Notes: a model not told the origin generated them from the sequence alone. A stretch of DNA of 27,581 nt from an uncultured Alphaproteobacteria bacterium (GCA_902595525.1 CACJQJ010000010.1:1-27581); one strand, 5' to 3'; numbered from the stretch's first letter, positions 12,918 through 20,201 are shown. Numbers and translations are program-made.

Positions 12918-13442
12918 CTACTTTTTTACCTCAGTTGTTTCTTTTTTCACAGTCTTTTTTTCTTTAGTTTCAACCTTTTTAGGTTTTTCAGCTTTAGCTT
13001 CAACCTTTTTTGTTTCTGTAGCTTTTAGCTCAGTTTTTTTTGGAGTTTCGGCCTTTTTTTCAACTTTTTTTGGAGTTTCTGCTTTTGGTGCAGCTTTTTT
13101 AACTGGCTCTTTAAAGCTTTCTTCTCCAATGGCGGACTTGATTGCCATAACCTTTAATATAGAGATATATTGACGATGACCTTTAGTTCTTTGAAAATGT
13201 TTTCTTCTATTTTTTCTAAAAACTCTAATCTTATCGTCCCTAGTTTGGTACAGCAATTTTGCAGATACTTCTGCACCTTTTACAGCTGGAGAACCAAGTT
13301 CAAACTTATCGCCATTACCAACGGCTACGATATCTTTAAAAAATATGGTATCACCAACTTTACCCTCTATTTTATCAATCTTTAAAACATCTCCTGGAGA
13401 CACTTTAAATTGCTTACCAACTGATTTAAGAACTGCGTACAT
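12918..13442 (-). CDS. rplU: 50S ribosomal protein L21 with Lys-rich C-terminal tail
   Basis: Residues 1 to about 103 form a complete L21 domain: [33 protein letters not shown], and the RNA-binding [19 protein letters not shown]21 binds 23S rRNA in the 50S subunit. From about residue 110 to 174 a low-complexity tail follows, made of repeated ETPKK / KVEAK / KAEKPKK units rich in Lys, Glu, Ala and Thr. A similar but usually shorter tail occurs on some alphaproteobacterial L21 proteins. The tail is encoded by imperfect repeats in the DNA, so its length may vary between relatives. A good promoter lies immediately upstream. Confidence 0.96.
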   Translation of the reverse strand: MYAVLKSVGKQFKVSPGDVLKIDKIEGKVGDTIFFKDIVAVGNGDKFELGSPAVKGAEVSAKLLYQTRDDKIRVFRKNRRKHFQRTKGHRQYISILKVMAIKSAIGEESFKEPVKKAAPKAETPKKVEKKAETPKKTELKATETKKVEAKAEKPKKVETKEKKTVKKETTEVKK

Positions 13443-13454
13443 AATAAGTCGGTC

Positions 13455-13482
13455 AATATATATAGGTCCTAATTTATGTCAA
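13455..13482 (-). promoter_or_regulatory. Probable sigma-70-type promoter for the rplU operon
   Basis: On the minus strand TTGACA (13477-13482) and TATATT (13455-13460) are separated by 16 bp, a close match to the housekeeping consensus. Transcription would start near 13448, only about 6 bases before the rplU ATG (13442). No Shine-Dalgarno site precedes that ATG, so the mRNA could be leaderless or nearly so. A second TTGACT lies a few bases upstream but has no matching -10. Confidence 0.65.
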
Positions 13483-13531
13483 TAGTCAAAAATGCAATAA
13501 AATAAGGGTTTATAAGACTATATGTTAGTTA

Positions 13532-13945
13532 TTAATTTATTTTGCAGGACTTGCAAACAACGTAAAACTCCAAGTTGTAGCGAGTAATATTTAGTTTATT
13601 TTCTCTTACTAATTCGTTAACACCTTCGGTTAGGTTATTATTTTTAATTTCTTTTACTTTTCCACATCTTTCACAGATGGTAAATGCAGTATTGCTGGCG
13701 CAATTTGAATTATTACAAATTATGAAGGAATTCAAACTCTCTACTTTGTGAATTTTACCTAATTCAACTAGCTTATCTAAAGCTCTATATACTTGGAGAG
13801 GTGAGTTTAAACCCTCTTTTTTTAAACTGTCCAAAATAAAATATGCCTTCAAAGGCTGTCCGCTATCTTGCAACAGATTAAGAACAATTCTCTGATTTTT
13901 TGTTAAAGTTTGATCTTTTTTATTATGTATATGGTTTGAACTCAT
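13532..13945 (-). CDS. zur: Zinc uptake regulator, Fur family
   Basis: The 137-aa protein fits the Fur family: an N-terminal winged helix (residues about 14-70, LTKNQRIVLNLLQDSGQPLKAY and SPLQVYRALDKLVELGKIHKV) and a C-terminal dimer domain with two structural-zinc pairs, C91/C94 (ICERCGK) and C131/C134 (CKSCK). The sequence after the winged helix (SFIICNNSNC..AFTICERCG) is closer to Zur than Fur or PerR. It is the last gene of znuC-znuB-zur, 6 bp after znuB, which supports zinc control of transport. It probably represses both its own operon and znuA through the inverted repeat at 15544-15573. Confidence 0.88.
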   Translation of the reverse strand: MSSNHIHNKKDQTLTKNQRIVLNLLQDSGQPLKAYFILDSLKKEGLNSPLQVYRALDKLVELGKIHKVESLNSFIICNNSNCASNTAFTICERCGKVKEIKNNNLTEGVNELVRENKLNITRYNLEFYVVCKSCKIN

Positions 13946-13951
13946 TATGTA

Positions 13952-14767
13952 TTATGATTTTATTTTTTTTTTTGAAATTATCAATTTTTTCAGTGGGAGC
14001 ATTGTTGCTATAAAAACTCCTAAAGTTATTGTTAAAATTGTTGGACCAGTTGGTGTATTCCATATCATAGATGTTTGAATACCTAGAACAATGGACGCGA
14101 CACCTATAATAGATGAGAGGATTGCCATCTGAATGGGAGAGGAAGATAAGTTTCTAGAGGCTGCTGCTGGTATTATTAAAAGCCCTGTTATTAACAAAAT
14201 ACCTACAATCTTTATAGAAATTGCAATTACACTCGCAATTAGCAATGTAAAGATTGCATTAGCTAAATCTGGATTTAGACCCTCTGCTTTAGCTAATTCT
14301 TGATTAACTGTACCTGCAAATAAAGGTCTCCAAATTAATATTAAAACTATTAAAACAATACCCCCTCCAATCCAAACAAACAAAAGATCTGTGAAATTTA
14401 CAGACAGAATGTCTCCAAAAAGTAATCCCATGAGATCAATCCTAATAAAAGATAATATTCCCAATAGAACCAGACCAATTGCTAAAACAGAGTGAGCTAA
14501 GAGTCCTAATAATGCATCATCTGGAAGATTAGTTCTTCTCTGTAAAAAAAGTAAAGATAAAGCTAGAACACAAGAGACAGCAAATACTGCTAATATTAAA
14601 TTAAAATCTAACGCATAGGCAATCACAACTCCTAATAAAGCTGAGTGTGCGATAGTATCACCAAAATAGGATAATCTTCTCCAAACAATAAAACATCCCA
14701 ATGGACCTGTAATTAATGCAAGACCAATACCAGCTACAAATGCCCTAACTATAAAGTCATCAAACAT
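13952..14767 (-). CDS. znuB: Zinc ABC transporter permease
   Basis: The 271-aa protein is a hydrophobic ABC-3-family permease with about seven or eight membrane segments. The N-terminal FVAGIGLALITGPLGCFIVWRRLSYFGDTIAHSALLG is a hallmark of the ZnuB/TroC group. The cytoplasmic stretch NQELAKAEGLNPDLANAIF resembles the coupling-helix region that contacts the ATPase. It forms the inner-membrane channel for zinc delivered by ZnuA. It starts 2 bp after znuC. Metal specificity (zinc rather than manganese) is inferred from the neighbouring zur and the His-rich ZnuA. Confidence 0.92.
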   Translation of the reverse strand: MFDDFIVRAFVAGIGLALITGPLGCFIVWRRLSYFGDTIAHSALLGVVIAYALDFNLILAVFAVSCVLALSLLFLQRRTNLPDDALLGLLAHSVLAIGLVLLGILSFIRIDLMGLLFGDILSVNFTDLLFVWIGGGIVLIVLILIWRPLFAGTVNQELAKAEGLNPDLANAIFTLLIASVIAISIKIVGILLITGLLIIPAAASRNLSSSPIQMAILSSIIGVASIVLGIQTSMIWNTPTGPTILTITLGVFIATMLPLKKLIISKKKIKS

Positions 14768-14769
14768 AA

Positions 14770-15519
14770 TTAAACTCTCTTTGACTCGTCGATGCTTCCA
14801 TCAGTCAAGTGCTCATGATCATGATTGTGTTCATAAAATGCTAAAGTTGGATCAATGCTATCGCCAAATAGTTTTATATATTCTTGATCTTTAATAACTT
14901 TTTTTGGAGTTCCAGCACAACAAACGTGACCGTTAAGACAAATCACGTAATCAGTTTGTGACATTACGACATGCAAATTATGGGAAATTAATAAGATACC
15001 ACAATTTATTTTCTTTACAAATTCTTGAATTGTTTTGTAAAGAGCTATTTCACCTGGGTAATCCACTCCTTGAACAGGTTCATCTAAAACTAGAAAATGA
15101 GGTTCTTTTGCTATAGCACGTGCCATTAGTAATCTTTGGAACTCTCCTCCTGATAAATTTCTTACATCTTCATAAATAAGATGTTTGATCCCAGTCATAT
15201 TGAGAGCATCGCTAATCTCGCTATTTTTGTGTTTAATTACTAGATTAACAAAGTCTATGACTCTTAATGGTAAAGACCAATCGATTGAAATTTTTTGAGG
15301 TACATATGAGATTCTTATGTCATCTTTAATTGTGTTAAAACCCTCATCTGGTTTTAATATGTTCAAACACATTTTTGCAGTTGTAGATTTACCAGATCCA
15401 TTGGGCCCAATAAGAGTAACAATTTCTCCTTGTGAAACTTTTAATGAGACACCTCTTACAAGCCATTTTTGATTTCTAAAAACCCCACAGTTGTTTAATT
15501 CAATTAAATTATTTTCCAT
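14770..15519 (-). CDS. znuC: Zinc ABC transporter ATP-binding protein
   Basis: The 249-aa ATPase has Walker A GPNGSGKST, Q-loop YVPQKIS, signature LSGGEFQRLLMARA, Walker B FLVLDEP and switch histidine in LLISHNLH. It energises zinc import through ZnuB. The C-terminus carries a short His cluster (EHNHDHEH), seen in several ZnuC proteins and consistent with metal handling. It is the first gene of the minus-strand znuCB-zur unit and starts 73 bp from znuA on the opposite strand. A candidate -10 (TATAAA, minus strand 15536-15541) lies between its start and the Zur-like operator. Confidence 0.94.
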   Translation of the reverse strand: MENNLIELNNCGVFRNQKWLVRGVSLKVSQGEIVTLIGPNGSGKSTTAKMCLNILKPDEGFNTIKDDIRISYVPQKISIDWSLPLRVIDFVNLVIKHKNSEISDALNMTGIKHLIYEDVRNLSGGEFQRLLMARAIAKEPHFLVLDEPVQGVDYPGEIALYKTIQEFVKKINCGILLISHNLHVVMSQTDYVICLNGHVCCAGTPKKVIKDQEYIKLFGDSIDPTLAFYEHNHDHEHLTDGSIDESKRV

Positions 15520-15527
15520 TTTTTAAT

Positions 15528-15556
15528 TTGACATATTTATATTGTTATAATATTAC
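15528..15556 (+). promoter_or_regulatory. Candidate znuA promoter overlapping the Zur operator
   Basis: TTGACA at 15528-15533 and TATTAC at 15551-15556 are 17 bp apart on the plus strand. The -10 lies inside the left arm of the inverted repeat at 15544-15573, so a repressor bound there would block RNA polymerase. A clear ribosome-binding site AGGGGAG (15578-15584) stands 8 bases before the znuA ATG. Confidence 0.55.
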
Positions 15557-15573
15557 GTATGTAATAATATAAC
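15544..15573. promoter_or_regulatory. Putative Zur operator (inverted repeat)
   Basis: A 30-bp imperfect palindrome has arms GTTATAATATTAC and GTAATAATATAAC around GTAT; 11 of 13 arm positions are complementary. It lies centrally in the divergent znuC/znuA gap. The arms resemble the AT-rich GTAAT/GTTAT-type half sites described for alphaproteobacterial Zur. The function is inferred from symmetry, position and the adjacent zur gene. Confidence 0.7.
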
Positions 15574-15592
15574 GTTTAGGGGAGTAATTAAT

Positions 15593-16762
15593 ATGAATTT
15601 CATTAAAAAATCAATTTTTATAATTTTGGTACCATTATTTTTTAGTTTTAATGCAAGAGCAGAAGTCAATGTTGTTACTACTATTAAACCTCTCCACTCA
15701 TTGATATCAAGCGTTATGGAAGGAGTTGGTAAGCCCTCTCTTATAATTGAGGGAACAAATAACCCTCATACTTTTGTCTTTAAACCCTCTCATGCTGGAA
15801 TGATTGAGAATGCTGATATTGTATTTTGGATCGGTGAAGACTTAGAGGCATTCATGGAAAAACCTTTAGACTCACTTGCTAAAAATGCAAAAACAATATC
15901 GTTTATGGATTTGGCATCAATTGAAAAGTTAAAATTTAGAGAACAAAATATTTTTGACGATCACGACGATCATGGACACGATGATCATGACGATCACGGT
16001 CACAAAGACGATGACCACGATGATCATGATGATCACGGTCACAAAGACGATGACCATGACGAACATGACGGACACGATGATCATGACGATCACGGTCACA
16101 AAGACGATGACCATGACGAACATGACGGACACGATGATCATGACGATCACGGTCACAAAGACGATGACCATGATGATCACGATGGCCATGATGACGAACA
16201 TGACGGACACGATGATCATGACGATCATGCAGGACATCACGATGGTCATAACCATGGTGAGTTTGACGCTCATATATGGTTAGACCCGGCAAATGCAAAA
16301 GAAATGGTTCTAGAAATTTCTCATGAACTATCTGAACTTGATCCAAGCAATAAATCTAAATACGAAGAGAATGCTAGTAAGACAATAGTTGCTTTAGACA
16401 AGCTTATTGAAGAAGTAGATAAAAGTTTATCAAAAGATATTAGCTATATAGTATTCCATGATGCTTACCAATATTTTGAGAAAAGATTTGGAGTAATTCC
16501 TACTGGAGCATTGACTTTAAATCCAGATGTTTTACCAGGAGCTAAACAAATAGCAGATATACAAGATGTTATAAATGACAAAGGTATTAAATGTATTTTC
16601 TCAGAACCACAATATAATCCAAAAATAATTGAGACTCTTGGAAATGATATGAATATTTCTACAGGTGTAATGGATCCTTTGGGAGCTTATATAGATGCCG
16701 GACCTTCAATGTACAGTGATTTAATCAATCAAATTGCAAATTCAATTAAAGATTGTCACTAA
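15593..16762 (+). CDS. znuA: Periplasmic zinc-binding protein with very long His/Asp loop
   Basis: The 389-aa substrate-binding protein of the A-1 metal cluster has a signal peptide cleaved after about residue 23 (FSFNARA/EVNVV). Zinc ligands expected for ZnuA are present: His in NNPHTF, His in EFDAHIWLDP and His in IVFHDAYQYF, with the C-terminal MDPLGA Asp region. Between the first two lies a mobile loop from about D122 to G222. This region is almost entirely His, Asp, Gly, Lys and Glu, with about 33 His in 100 residues, far longer than the usual 20-40. It is encoded by tandem repeats. The loop likely captures or buffers periplasmic zinc. The gene is divergent from znuCB-zur and has a strong ribosome-binding site. 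Confidence 0.95.
   Translation: MNFIKKSIFIILVPLFFSFNARAEVNVVTTIKPLHSLISSVMEGVGKPSLIIEGTNNPHTFVFKPSHAGMIENADIVFWIGEDLEAFMEKPLDSLAKNAKTISFMDLASIEKLKFREQNIFDDHDDHGHDDHDDHGHKDDDHDDHDDHGHKDDDHDEHDGHDDHDDHGHKDDDHDEHDGHDDHDDHGHKDDDHDDHDGHDDEHDGHDDHDDHAGHHDGHNHGEFDAHIWLDPANAKEMVLEISHELSELDPSNKSKYEENASKTIVALDKLIEEVDKSLSKDISYIVFHDAYQYFEKRFGVIPTGALTLNPDVLPGAKQIADIQDVINDKGIKCIFSEPQYNPKIIETLGNDMNISTGVMDPLGAYIDAGPSMYSDLINQIANSIKDCH
15956..16258 (+). repeat. Tandem repeats encoding the ZnuA His/Asp loop
   Basis: Units beginning GGTCACAAAGACGATGACCA occur at 15998 (variant), 16037, 16094 and 16151, giving spacings of 39, 57 and 57 bp. The copies at 16037-16093 and 16094-16150 are identical over 57 bp and encode a 19-residue unit (GHKDDDHDEHDGHDDHDDH). 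Flanks are degenerate shorter versions. All lengths are multiples of 3, so gain or loss of units keeps the frame. Identical adjacent copies suggest recent duplication by slippage or recombination. Confidence 0.9.
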
Positions 16763-17140
16763 TAAAATTTGAAATAAGTTTCAGAAAATTTTTATAATTA
16801 AAGAAACTTAAAGGTTAAAAAAAAACTAATTTACATATCTTTCTTATAGGCATTTTATATTCCTATGAGAAAAATTAAAAATAAAGTTTGTAATCTTAAA
16901 ATTAAAAGAATCGTCGAGGAAAAATATTATCCAATATCATTCATTGATAGAGTAAATGTTATGTATCAATTGAATTCTCAAAAAAAAGGTAAAGAAAATA
17001 GATCAAATGTTATTAAGCCTTGAGTCTATTTATTAAACGAAGTTATTTAAAACCCATTTCAATCTAATAGTGCTGTTTTGTCTTCATTTTTTAACCTGAA
17101 TGTATTGATAAATAATGAAATTTAACATATTTTTAGATCA
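16763..17140 (+). other. 378-bp intergenic region between znuA and irr
   Basis: It contains an 8-bp perfect inverted repeat, TAAGTTTC (16775-16782) and GAAACTTA (16803-16810), with a 20-base loop just after znuA. It could be a weak terminator or an operator, but there is no T-run after it. A possible 52-codon ORF follows at 16865-17023. TTGATA (17105-17110) and TATTTT (17128-17133), spaced by 17, form a weak candidate promoter for the next gene. No RNA gene was recognised. Confidence 0.5.
16865..17023 (+). CDS. Possible small basic protein (52 aa), unrecognised
   Basis: An ATG-to-TGA frame of 52 codons starts MRKIKNKVCNLKIKRIVEEK and continues with YYPISFIDRVNVMYQLN, ending in a Lys-rich tail. 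Unlike random AT-rich sequence it has a mixed, protein-like composition. It sits alone in a 378-bp gap, but no Shine-Dalgarno site precedes it. An imperfect dyad ATAGG..CCTAT (16847-16866) spans its start. It could be a genuine small protein, a remnant of a deleted gene, or chance. No family is recognised. Confidence 0.3.
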   Translation: MRKIKNKVCNLKIKRIVEEKYYPISFIDRVNVMYQLNSQKKGKENRSNVIKP

Positions 17141-17560
17141 ATGAATTTAACAGACGCTAGTAAAAAAGATATTGATGTTGTCTTAGAAAATTGTGGTTGG
17201 AGACAGACTAAACAGAGAGTTGTCCTCCTCAAGTCTATTTTTGATGGCAATGATAAACATTTTTCCATCAATCAGATTAATGAGATTCTTAAGGATAATA
17301 GGAGTTATTTTTCTCTTACTACTCTCTATGAAAATCTTAACACTTTAGTTGATAAAGGATATCTAAAGCAAATTGTTGTTGATAAACAATCATTTTATGA
17401 CACTAATACAAGTGATCACATACATGTTTACAATCAAGAAGAAAATCGAATCTATGATTATGATGATTGTAAAGAACTTCACAAAGACCTCCCTATACCC
17501 GCTTGCTTATCGCTTCTTGAAGAATACTCCCTAGTAATCAATTTGAAAAAAAAGAAGTGA
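17141..17560 (+). CDS. irr: Iron response regulator Irr-like, Fur family
   Basis: The 139-aa protein has the Fur winged helix (GWRQTKQRVVLLKSIFDGNDKHFS, YFSLTTLYENLNTLVDKGYL), then SFYDTNTSDHIHVYNQEE and a C-terminus LLEEYSLVINLKKKK. The FDTNTSDHxH signature and the RxD/VVxLRKK-like ending are characteristic of alphaproteobacterial Irr rather than Fur. Irr senses haem status and acts when iron is scarce. Features that differ from rhizobial Irr are that the His triplet is reduced to H93-I-H95 and that no Cys-Pro haem regulatory motif is seen, though C18 lies near the N-terminus. The neighbouring genes look iron-related. The product could regulate them, but no clear ICE motif was found. Confidence 0.8.
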   Translation: MNLTDASKKDIDVVLENCGWRQTKQRVVLLKSIFDGNDKHFSINQINEILKDNRSYFSLTTLYENLNTLVDKGYLKQIVVDKQSFYDTNTSDHIHVYNQEENRIYDYDDCKELHKDLPIPACLSLLEEYSLVINLKKKK

Positions 17561-17594
17561 TTTTTTAATTGTAATTTATTTCAGTAAACTTTGC

Positions 17595-17628
17595 CTATTG
17601 AGGCATTGCAATAGCTAATTTTTTTTTT
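17595..17628 (+). terminator. Possible intrinsic terminator after irr
   Basis: CTATTG (17595-17600) pairs with CAATAG (17609-17614) across an 8-base loop, followed after CTAA by a run of ten T (17619-17628). The stem is short and AT-rich but the T-run is strong. A second possible reading is a short operator for the downstream secreted protein. Confidence 0.45.
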
Positions 17629-17667
17629 ATTTTCTTAAATTTTTTTTTCAATATTTTCTGTCCCACT

Positions 17668-19083
17668 ATGAAAAAATCAAATTTAAAAACAAAACTTTTG
17701 GCATCAATTACTTGCCTCAGCTTTGGCTTTACAGGACTTGCCAATGCAGGAGCACATAGTGAAGATGTCTATGGTCCATTCCCTGTAACCTTAAAAGGTT
17801 ATTCTGGTGATTGTACAAATACTGTTTCTTACAGTGGCCAAATCGCAAGACACGTTATGCACGATAGTCTAAAAGCAGCTTCTACAAAAGGTAGCTATGA
17901 TGATATGAATGCATATTATGTAGGCGCTGATGGAGATATGGCTATATTAGCTCCTTCATCAAAAGACGGTTTTCCAATTAAGCAAACATTGGTCAATGAA
18001 ATATCATCACCAAATTTAGTTGGTAAAACATACAAAGGAACTATAACAGCGTGGCCTAATAATATGACTGCTCCAGAGGTGATAGATTTCTGGATGATGA
18101 AGGCAGCAGATAATCCTAAGGATGTTTCAGTTGGACTTAACTATCAGCAGCTTTTATCAAAATTCATAATGGGTGCTGTATTTTACAGTCAAGCAGTTGA
18201 CAACTATTTAGATGAAAAGATGGGTCCAGACAGTAAGCCTAATGACAAACCTTATAAAGATGGTGCTTGTTACACCGGTAAAGAACACAGCTGGGATGAG
18301 GCTTTTGGATACTGGGGAGCTGCAGCCCACTCTTTATTACTTACTCCTGAACAAAATTATAACATAGCTAAACGTAAAGATTTAGACGCCGCTGATTACA
18401 ATGGTGACGGTGTTGTTGATCTTAAATCTGAGTATGTATTCTCACATGCTTATTATGCTTCAAGTTTTGATAAAGGCGGTAAAACAACATATTTAAATGA
18501 TATCAATAGAGCTTTCTTAGATGGAAGAAAATTAATCACTTCTGCAAATGGTGAAAAGCTCTCTGATGCTCAAAGATCTGAGCTTATGGGATATGTTGAC
18601 GTAATTAATGAAAATTGGCAAAAAGTAATTGCAGAGTCTGTTTTCAAATACGCTGGATCAACATATAAGTCTTTGGTAGCACTTGAGACTGTAGGAAACG
18701 CTGATTTGGCAAAAGAATTCGACAAATACATGAAGTATTGGGGAGAATTAAAAGGTTTCTCAATGGCTCTTCAAGTCGGAAAGGAAAACATTGGCGAAAC
18801 AGCAACAAAATTAAACCGAATGGTTGGTTTTGGACCAATGCTTTTAGATGAAACTCAGATTGTAGGAATTAAAGGTATGATGGGAAGTGACGGTAAATAC
18901 GTTACTTCAGAGTATGAAATGGGTAAAGTTTACTCAATGAATGATGCTAAACTTCATATGCTTAAAATCCAAAAACTAATGATTGATCAATTTGGTGTTG
19001 AGGCTAGAGCAAATGATATGCTTGCTGAGATGTCAGACCTTGCATCAAAAATTGGTACATCAGAGTCTGCAGAAAACGACTAA
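17668..19083 (+). CDS. Secreted DUF4856-like protein (imelysin-related), probably iron-associated
   Basis: The 471-aa protein has a signal peptide with a likely cut after LANA (residue 27). The mature part is mainly helical and matches my recollection of the DUF4856 pattern: YSGQIARHVMHDSLK near the N-terminus, EHSWDEAFGYWGAAAHS around residues 206-222 (H207), and a calcium-loop-like DYNGDGVVDLKSEY (from D243) followed by FSHAYYAS. This family is related to or often grouped with imelysins, periplasmic proteins found in iron-responsive loci. No enzyme function is established. It stands between irr and a strong terminator, apparently as its own transcription unit. Its start lacks a Shine-Dalgarno site and follows a very T-rich stretch. 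Family assignment is from memory of motifs and should be checked. Confidence 0.65.
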   Translation: MKKSNLKTKLLASITCLSFGFTGLANAGAHSEDVYGPFPVTLKGYSGDCTNTVSYSGQIARHVMHDSLKAASTKGSYDDMNAYYVGADGDMAILAPSSKDGFPIKQTLVNEISSPNLVGKTYKGTITAWPNNMTAPEVIDFWMMKAADNPKDVSVGLNYQQLLSKFIMGAVFYSQAVDNYLDEKMGPDSKPNDKPYKDGACYTGKEHSWDEAFGYWGAAAHSLLLTPEQNYNIAKRKDLDAADYNGDGVVDLKSEYVFSHAYYASSFDKGGKTTYLNDINRAFLDGRKLITSANGEKLSDAQRSELMGYVDVINENWQKVIAESVFKYAGSTYKSLVALETVGNADLAKEFDKYMKYWGELKGFSMALQVGKENIGETATKLNRMVGFGPMLLDETQIVGIKGMMGSDGKYVTSEYEMGKVYSMNDAKLHMLKIQKLMIDQFGVEARANDMLAEMSDLASKIGTSESAEND

Positions 19084-19094
19084 TTTTAAAGTTT

Positions 19095-19126
19095 GTCTCT
19101 TCTCCTACACTGACACATATAGAGAC
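19095..19126 (+). other. Inverted repeat upstream of the strong terminator
   Basis: GTCTCT (19095-19100) and AGAGAC (19121-19126) are perfectly complementary with a 20-base spacer. Together with the hairpin that follows, the 3' UTR of the secreted protein gene has two consecutive possible stem-loops. The role is unknown. Confidence 0.4.
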
Positions 19127-19130
19127 GATT

Positions 19131-19168
19131 GCATGGCCTTCTTGTGAAGGCCATGTTATAATTTTTTA
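19131..19168 (+). terminator. Intrinsic terminator
   Basis: CATGGCCTTC (19132-19141) and GAAGGCCATG (19146-19155) form a perfect 10-bp stem with a TTGT loop, followed by TATAATTTTTTAAA. This GC-containing hairpin stands out in AT-rich surroundings. It ends only a few bases before the next start codon (19171). Confidence 0.85.
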
Positions 19169-19170
19169 AA

Positions 19171-20190
19171 ATGGAATTCTTTTTTGATATTTTCCAAAAT
19201 CTAGTGGATCAGTTTACAAATCCAAAAAAAAGAGTCTTTATTTTATATTTATTTCTTTCTATCTTGATTGCAGGTGCATGGCTCATATTACATAAAAAGA
19301 AATCTTTAAAAGAGTCCATTAAATTTATATTTAACCCAAAAGTTTTTTTTTCGAAATCAGCAACAAGTGACTACAAAGTTTTTTTTATTAATCAAATTAT
19401 AATGTTATTGATATCCCCTCACTTGTTGACTCAAATAACAATTGCTACAGCATTATATTTTTTCTTTTTTGAAATAAATTTTATAGATATGGGTTTATTT
19501 GCTACTACGCCAAAATACATAATAATTAGCCTATTCACACTCACTCACTTTGTAGTAGATGACTTCTCAAAATATATTGTTCACCGTTGGATGCATAAAT
19601 GGCCATTTTTATGGGCGTTACATAAAGTCCATCACTCTGCTACAAACTTAACACCTATGACTGTCTTTAGAACCCACCCTTTAGAGGGTTTAGTATTTAC
19701 TTTAAGATCAGCATTAGCTCAGGGTTTAACAATTTCAACTTTTGTTTATCTTTTTGGTGGAGGGGTAGACTTGTATACAGTTCTGGGCGCAAATTTATTT
19801 GTTTTTTTATTTAATGTATTCGGGTCAAATTTAAGGCACTCACACATTGGAATAAGATACTGGAGATGGTTAGAGTATATTTTAATCTCGCCAGCACAAC
19901 ATCACTTGCATCATTCAATTGCAAAAGAACATTATAATAAAAATTACGGTGCAGCGTTAGCAATATGGGACTGGATGTTTGGATCATTGCATCATTCTGA
20001 AGATACGGACAACCTTACATTAGGGTTGGGAACAAATGATGATCAAAAAAAACACTCTCTTAAGGAACTTTATTTAATCCCATTTATAGAGTCATTTAAA
20101 TTTTTAAAAAGGAATTTCTATAGTGTTTTTTTATTCAAAAAAATTAAAAAGAATAAATCTGAAATATACTACGAAAAATCTCCACAATAG
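19171..20190 (+). CDS. Fatty acid hydroxylase / sterol desaturase superfamily membrane protein
   Basis: The 339-aa protein has several hydrophobic segments (about residues 22-40, 70-105, 112-130, 170-215). It carries the histidine boxes of the di-iron hydroxylase superfamily: HRWMH (138-142), HKVHH (151-155), HSH (223-225) and HHLHH (244-248). Such enzymes use a non-haem di-iron centre and O2 to hydroxylate or desaturate lipids, sterols or carotenoids at the membrane. The substrate cannot be told from sequence. It lies directly after a terminator, so either transcripts read through or an unrecognised promoter overlaps that hairpin. The iron-rich neighbourhood may reflect its need for iron, but this is inference. 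A palindrome follows its stop codon. Confidence 0.88.
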   Translation: MEFFFDIFQNLVDQFTNPKKRVFILYLFLSILIAGAWLILHKKKSLKESIKFIFNPKVFFSKSATSDYKVFFINQIIMLLISPHLLTQITIATALYFFFFEINFIDMGLFATTPKYIIISLFTLTHFVVDDFSKYIVHRWMHKWPFLWALHKVHHSATNLTPMTVFRTHPLEGLVFTLRSALAQGLTISTFVYLFGGGVDLYTVLGANLFVFLFNVFGSNLRHSHIGIRYWRWLEYILISPAQHHLHHSIAKEHYNKNYGAALAIWDWMFGSLHHSEDTDNLTLGLGTNDDQKKHSLKELYLIPFIESFKFLKRNFYSVFLFKKIKKNKSEIYYEKSPQ

Positions 20191-20201
20191 TTGGTAACCA
20201 A
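20191..20201. other. Short perfect palindrome TTGGTAACCAA
   Basis: Eleven bases directly after the hydroxylase stop form a 5-bp-arm palindrome, followed by an A-rich stretch and the start region of the iron-binding protein gene. It could be half of an operator or chance. No -35/-10 pair is obvious next to it. Confidence 0.25.

Noticed and set aside
12904..13173. Hydrophobic 89-aa plus-strand ORF opposite rplU
   Set aside because: Phe/Ser/Val-rich complement of the Lys-rich L21 tail; not a plausible membrane protein gene.
15956..16258. CRISPR array
   Set aside because: Repeats are directly adjacent without unique spacers and lie inside a coding frame.
15929..16346. Several long ORFs on the other frames and strand within znuA
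   Set aside because: They are produced by the short-period His/Asp codon repeats and have monotonous composition (Met/Ile/Val or His/Arg); the ZnuA frame has signal peptide and zinc ligands.
16775..16810. znuA terminator
   Set aside because: The inverted repeat is perfect over 8 bp but AT-rich, has a 20-base loop and no following T-run; kept only as a note in the intergenic entry.
17561..17667. Irr box (ICE-type motif) upstream of the DUF4856-like gene
   Set aside because: No TTTAGAA/TTCTAAA-like palindrome was found; the only dyad here is followed by a T-run and reads better as a terminator.
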